Positions 62,045 through 64,000 of a stretch of 64,000 bases of DNA are shown here, one piece after another (the stretch's first letter is position 1; each line of letters begins with the position of its first letter). Location of the stretch: assembly GCA_963277665.1 (NCBI GenBank), contig OY728120.1:425884138-425948137 (forward strand), given 5' to 3'. This stretch comes from Viscum album (taxonomy: Eukaryota; Streptophyta; Magnoliopsida; Santalales; Viscaceae). The notes below the pieces were generated by a model that was not told where the DNA came from, made no database searches, and was given only the letters and a program-made list of their open reading frames with translations. The position numbers were made by a program, and so were the translations under genes.

Positions 62045-62119
62045 AATTAATCACATCAGTTTCATGCAATCAAAAAAGAAATGAAAGCATTCAAAAAATC
62101 TTTAAAAAACACATGCAAT

Positions 62120-62195
62120 AGTTGGGGTGGTTGATGGGTTGTTAACACACGCTGTAAGCCTGTGTGACACCCAGGATCAAATCCTGTTGGGGGTA
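62120..62195 (+). other. tRNA-like / SINE-head-like segment
   Basis: TGGTTGATGGG at 62,128-62,138 resembles a pol III A box and GGATCAAATCC at 62,174-62,184 a B box (consensus GGTTCGANTCC), 35 bp apart. It does not fold into a full tRNA that I can see. It could be the head of a SINE or a chance match. Confidence 0.3.
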
Positions 62196-62506
62196 GAATT
62201 GTGGTATTGTTGAAGTACTATGGCGGTAATGTTGTAGTACTATAGTAGGACTATAACATGCATTGTATCATACTATAGCAGTAAGAACTATTCAATAATT
62301 TGGTCCTTTGTGCCACTAGTTTAGGCCTATGGAGTAATGACCTAGAAATTTCATATATATATTTTAATTATATGGAATTATTACGTGTCATTGAAAATTT
62401 ATGGCACGTGATTCCGAGGCCCAGAGAGCTCAGAACGGAAATTTGAACTTTTTTATGATACGTTCATTAATTGGGCGAGCAAAAATTTCTATCCTTTAAA
62501 CCATTG

Positions 62507-62525
62507 CTCAGATTAAAAATCTAAG
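62507..62525. other. Conserved small hairpin of Tekay-like LTRs
   Basis: CTCAGATT-aaa-AATCTAAG, the counterpart of 51,953-51,971 with one mismatch in the stem. Confidence 0.75.
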
Positions 62526-63309
62526 GGCACCGTTGAATTCACAGTGCCGAGATACGATTAGAAAAATCTTAACTTTTACTAGAAAGGGTGAGACAAAAAA
62601 GTTAATTTTTGGACTTTTCAGAAAAATAATAAAATAACTAAATAAGTTCTTTTATTCTTTCTACAATAGTTGAGAGGCAGATGGCGGGACCACAGTATAA
62701 CATCAGGCTTTAATTGAGGGTCTTTTAAATAACTTGAACCTCTTGTTGTGTAACTAAAATAGTTGGAGTTTAATAGGTTCATTAATTAGGATTCCTTAAT
62801 GAATAATATTATTGAACCAACGTGGGGGTTCATATTTCCCTTTATTTAATCAAATTATAGTTTTGGGTTTTGGGAACCCACAGGAGGACATTTGAAAAAG
62901 TGATGGAAACAAATTCATCCAATGAAGAACAAAGATTCAACGATGCCAATGAGGATTGGATTCGAAGATCGAGGAACACCTTCGATCGCAGACCCTTTTT
63001 CCTCATCCATAGTATCCTCCAATGATTCAAGGTCAGGGGGTTTAAATTGTTTATGAGTTTAAATGATTTCCTCCTTCCATTCTTGAATAATACAAAGAAT
63101 TCAGATCAAATGACTAAAAGGTTGATCCACGATTCATTCATTCTTGTGGGAAATAAATTTGGTTACGAATTTAATTACTTTCTCTTGTTAAAACACTAAC
63201 GTCGAGGGCACAAGCCCATCCAAACAAGGCCTGGACACTCTTCTGCTCTCAGTTTTGAAGAATTCTTATTGGGTGAATGTTAACCTTGATTTAATGGAAA
63301 AATCAAGGT

Positions 63310-63810
63310 CTACTCAGTGAAGGAGGTGTCCCGAGAGGCCCGTAGGTGCAGATGAAAATGAAATATGACCACCAGAGCTTGATTGGTGGCCCACGGAAGC
63401 ACCACCGTGCAGTGGCATTGGCGGTTGGATGAGCGGGTTGTGTGGGAATGATGGAGCCCGAAGGTGCTGCTGTAGATTAAACAACATCGGTGGAAGACTT
63501 GGGGAGATAGCACTATGTGGGGGAGGTGAGAAACCCGCTTGGATGGACAACAAATGGCCGACTGATCTAGCTATTTCAGAAGGGAGAGAGGCGCCCCGCT
63601 GGTGCCGCCAAGAGGGAGAACTGGCCCGTACTGCGGGCCATATTTCCATGCGGGCCAGACCCACGATTCGGGATGGGTTCACCACCAAGGCCGAACCCAC
63701 CTTCCATGACGGACCCATACTAGAACCATACATGACCGGTCCATTTTCACTAATTTGGGCGTATCTCCTGAACCGGATGCCCGTTTGACTCGCCGTTAGT
63801 GACATTGTGA
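63310..63810 (-). other. GC-rich segment with overlapping open frames; unknown
   Basis: Clearly GC-richer than its surroundings. The minus strand is open for 163 codons (63,805-63,314); its last half is Pro/Ser/His-rich (AGFSPPPHSAISPSLPPMLF, then PLIQPPMPLHGG, GHQSSSGGHISFSS). The plus strand is open for 119 codons over the same bases. I do not recognise either. The composition of the minus-strand product resembles the low-complexity part of a plant regulatory protein, so a captured host exon is possible. GC content alone can also produce such open frames. Flanking sequence is LTR-like. Confidence 0.3.
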
Positions 63811-64000
63811 CCTATATGAAAGAATGTCCTTTTGATATACTGTACTTGAGTTTTTTATAATTTTGGAGTATTTCTGGGTTGGATCAAACCCGAACCCAAC
63901 TAGTCCCTCAGCACTAAAATTCTAATAACATCCAGAATGGGTGTCTGATCGATGTGTCGTCTATTAAGATGGAACTCTTATGATTTGGTGGTTTTTCGGG

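Larger units (their letters stand above)
60859..62332 (-). repeat. 3' part of a Tekay-like LTR, minus strand
   Basis: Starts TGTAATGTCCCCAACCCTG and parallels the left end of the solo LTR at 49,161 as well as the gypsy1 and gypsy2 LTR ends: agtgaccgagtcggttggc, ccttattccagaatat, gggtgtgagaaaaactcagtagg against gggtgagtataacaatactcag. It holds a 23-bp tandem repeat and a tRNA-like segment. The other end is not seen, being replaced at about 62,333 by a plus-strand LTR. The left flank is ggata. Confidence 0.65.
62333..64000 (+). mobile_element. Tekay-like LTR, plus strand, running off the window
   Basis: From AGTAATGACCTAG the sequence parallels the minus-strand start of the solo LTR at 52,149: atatggaattattacg, then gaggcccag, gctcagattaaaaatct and gggcacc, in the same order. 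It is GC-richer than the middle of the window, so relatively young. A TATA-like CTTTATTTAATC lies near 62,840. The 3' end, and whether it is solo or part of a full element, lie outside. Confidence 0.7.

Noticed and set aside
62120..62195. A genuine tRNA gene
   Set aside because: Box-like motifs are present, but no acceptor stem or anticodon arm pairs properly.
60859..62332. A complete LTR ending at 62,332
   Set aside because: The right boundary lacks the expected ...TTACA end and no ggata duplication follows; the plus-strand LTR simply takes over there.

Overview
This is an AT-rich, gene-poor stretch of nuclear DNA from a plant, very probably an angiosperm with a large, repeat-filled genome. 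I find no intact host gene, rRNA, tRNA gene or CRISPR array. The recognisable content is transposable elements, nested several deep: Ty3/gypsy elements with long Tekay/Del-like LTRs, a Ty1/copia-type gag-only element, and a CACTA (En/Spm) DNA transposon. Every coding region is broken by stops and frameshifts. The lineage is not fixed by the sequence; the Del-like LTR style and nesting would suit a large-genome monocot, but that is inference.

Left half (1-39,100) is one nested stack. The oldest layer is a minus-strand gypsy element ('gypsy2'): long 5' LTR from 34,752 rightwards, PBS 34,738-34,749, gag about 33,090-33,560, protease 32,499-32,699, RT up to about 32,180. A second minus-strand gypsy ('gypsy1') sits in that RT: its 5' LTR starts at 32,175, gag starts at 16,360, then protease 6,170-6,388, RT, RNase H and the integrase leader down to position 1. 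Gypsy1 was then hit three times: by a tandem copia-type array of three LTRs and two gag-only internal regions (18,867-32,090, flanks tgatc/ggatc); by an 8.6-kb CACTA transposon (6,472-15,116, flanks tga/tga); and by a 4.45-kb solo LTR (1,632-6,081, flanks actag/acaag).

The middle (about 39,100-47,400) is very AT-rich and largely unassignable. The right half has a second copy of the 4.45-kb LTR family on the minus strand (48,149-54,983), split by a young, GC-richer 2,989-bp solo LTR (49,161-52,149) with a perfect CACAC target duplication. Further right are a gypsy zinc-knuckle relic (56,129-56,164), a copia-like LTR with its PBS (59,890-60,743), the end of another Tekay-like LTR holding a 23-bp tandem repeat (60,859 to about 62,332), and a plus-strand Tekay-like LTR running off the window, with a GC-rich segment of unknown origin at 63,310-63,810.

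The most interesting signal is a set of hairpins in the transcribed part of the 4.45-kb LTR family. Three stem-loops (4,035-4,100; 4,226-4,287; 4,449-4,503), with counterparts in the second copy (best at 52,401-52,465), keep a nearly constant 22-nt loop while their stems differ in sequence but remain complementary. That is the covariation pattern of a selected RNA structure, and two loops contain perfect palindromes that could let RNAs kiss or dimerise.
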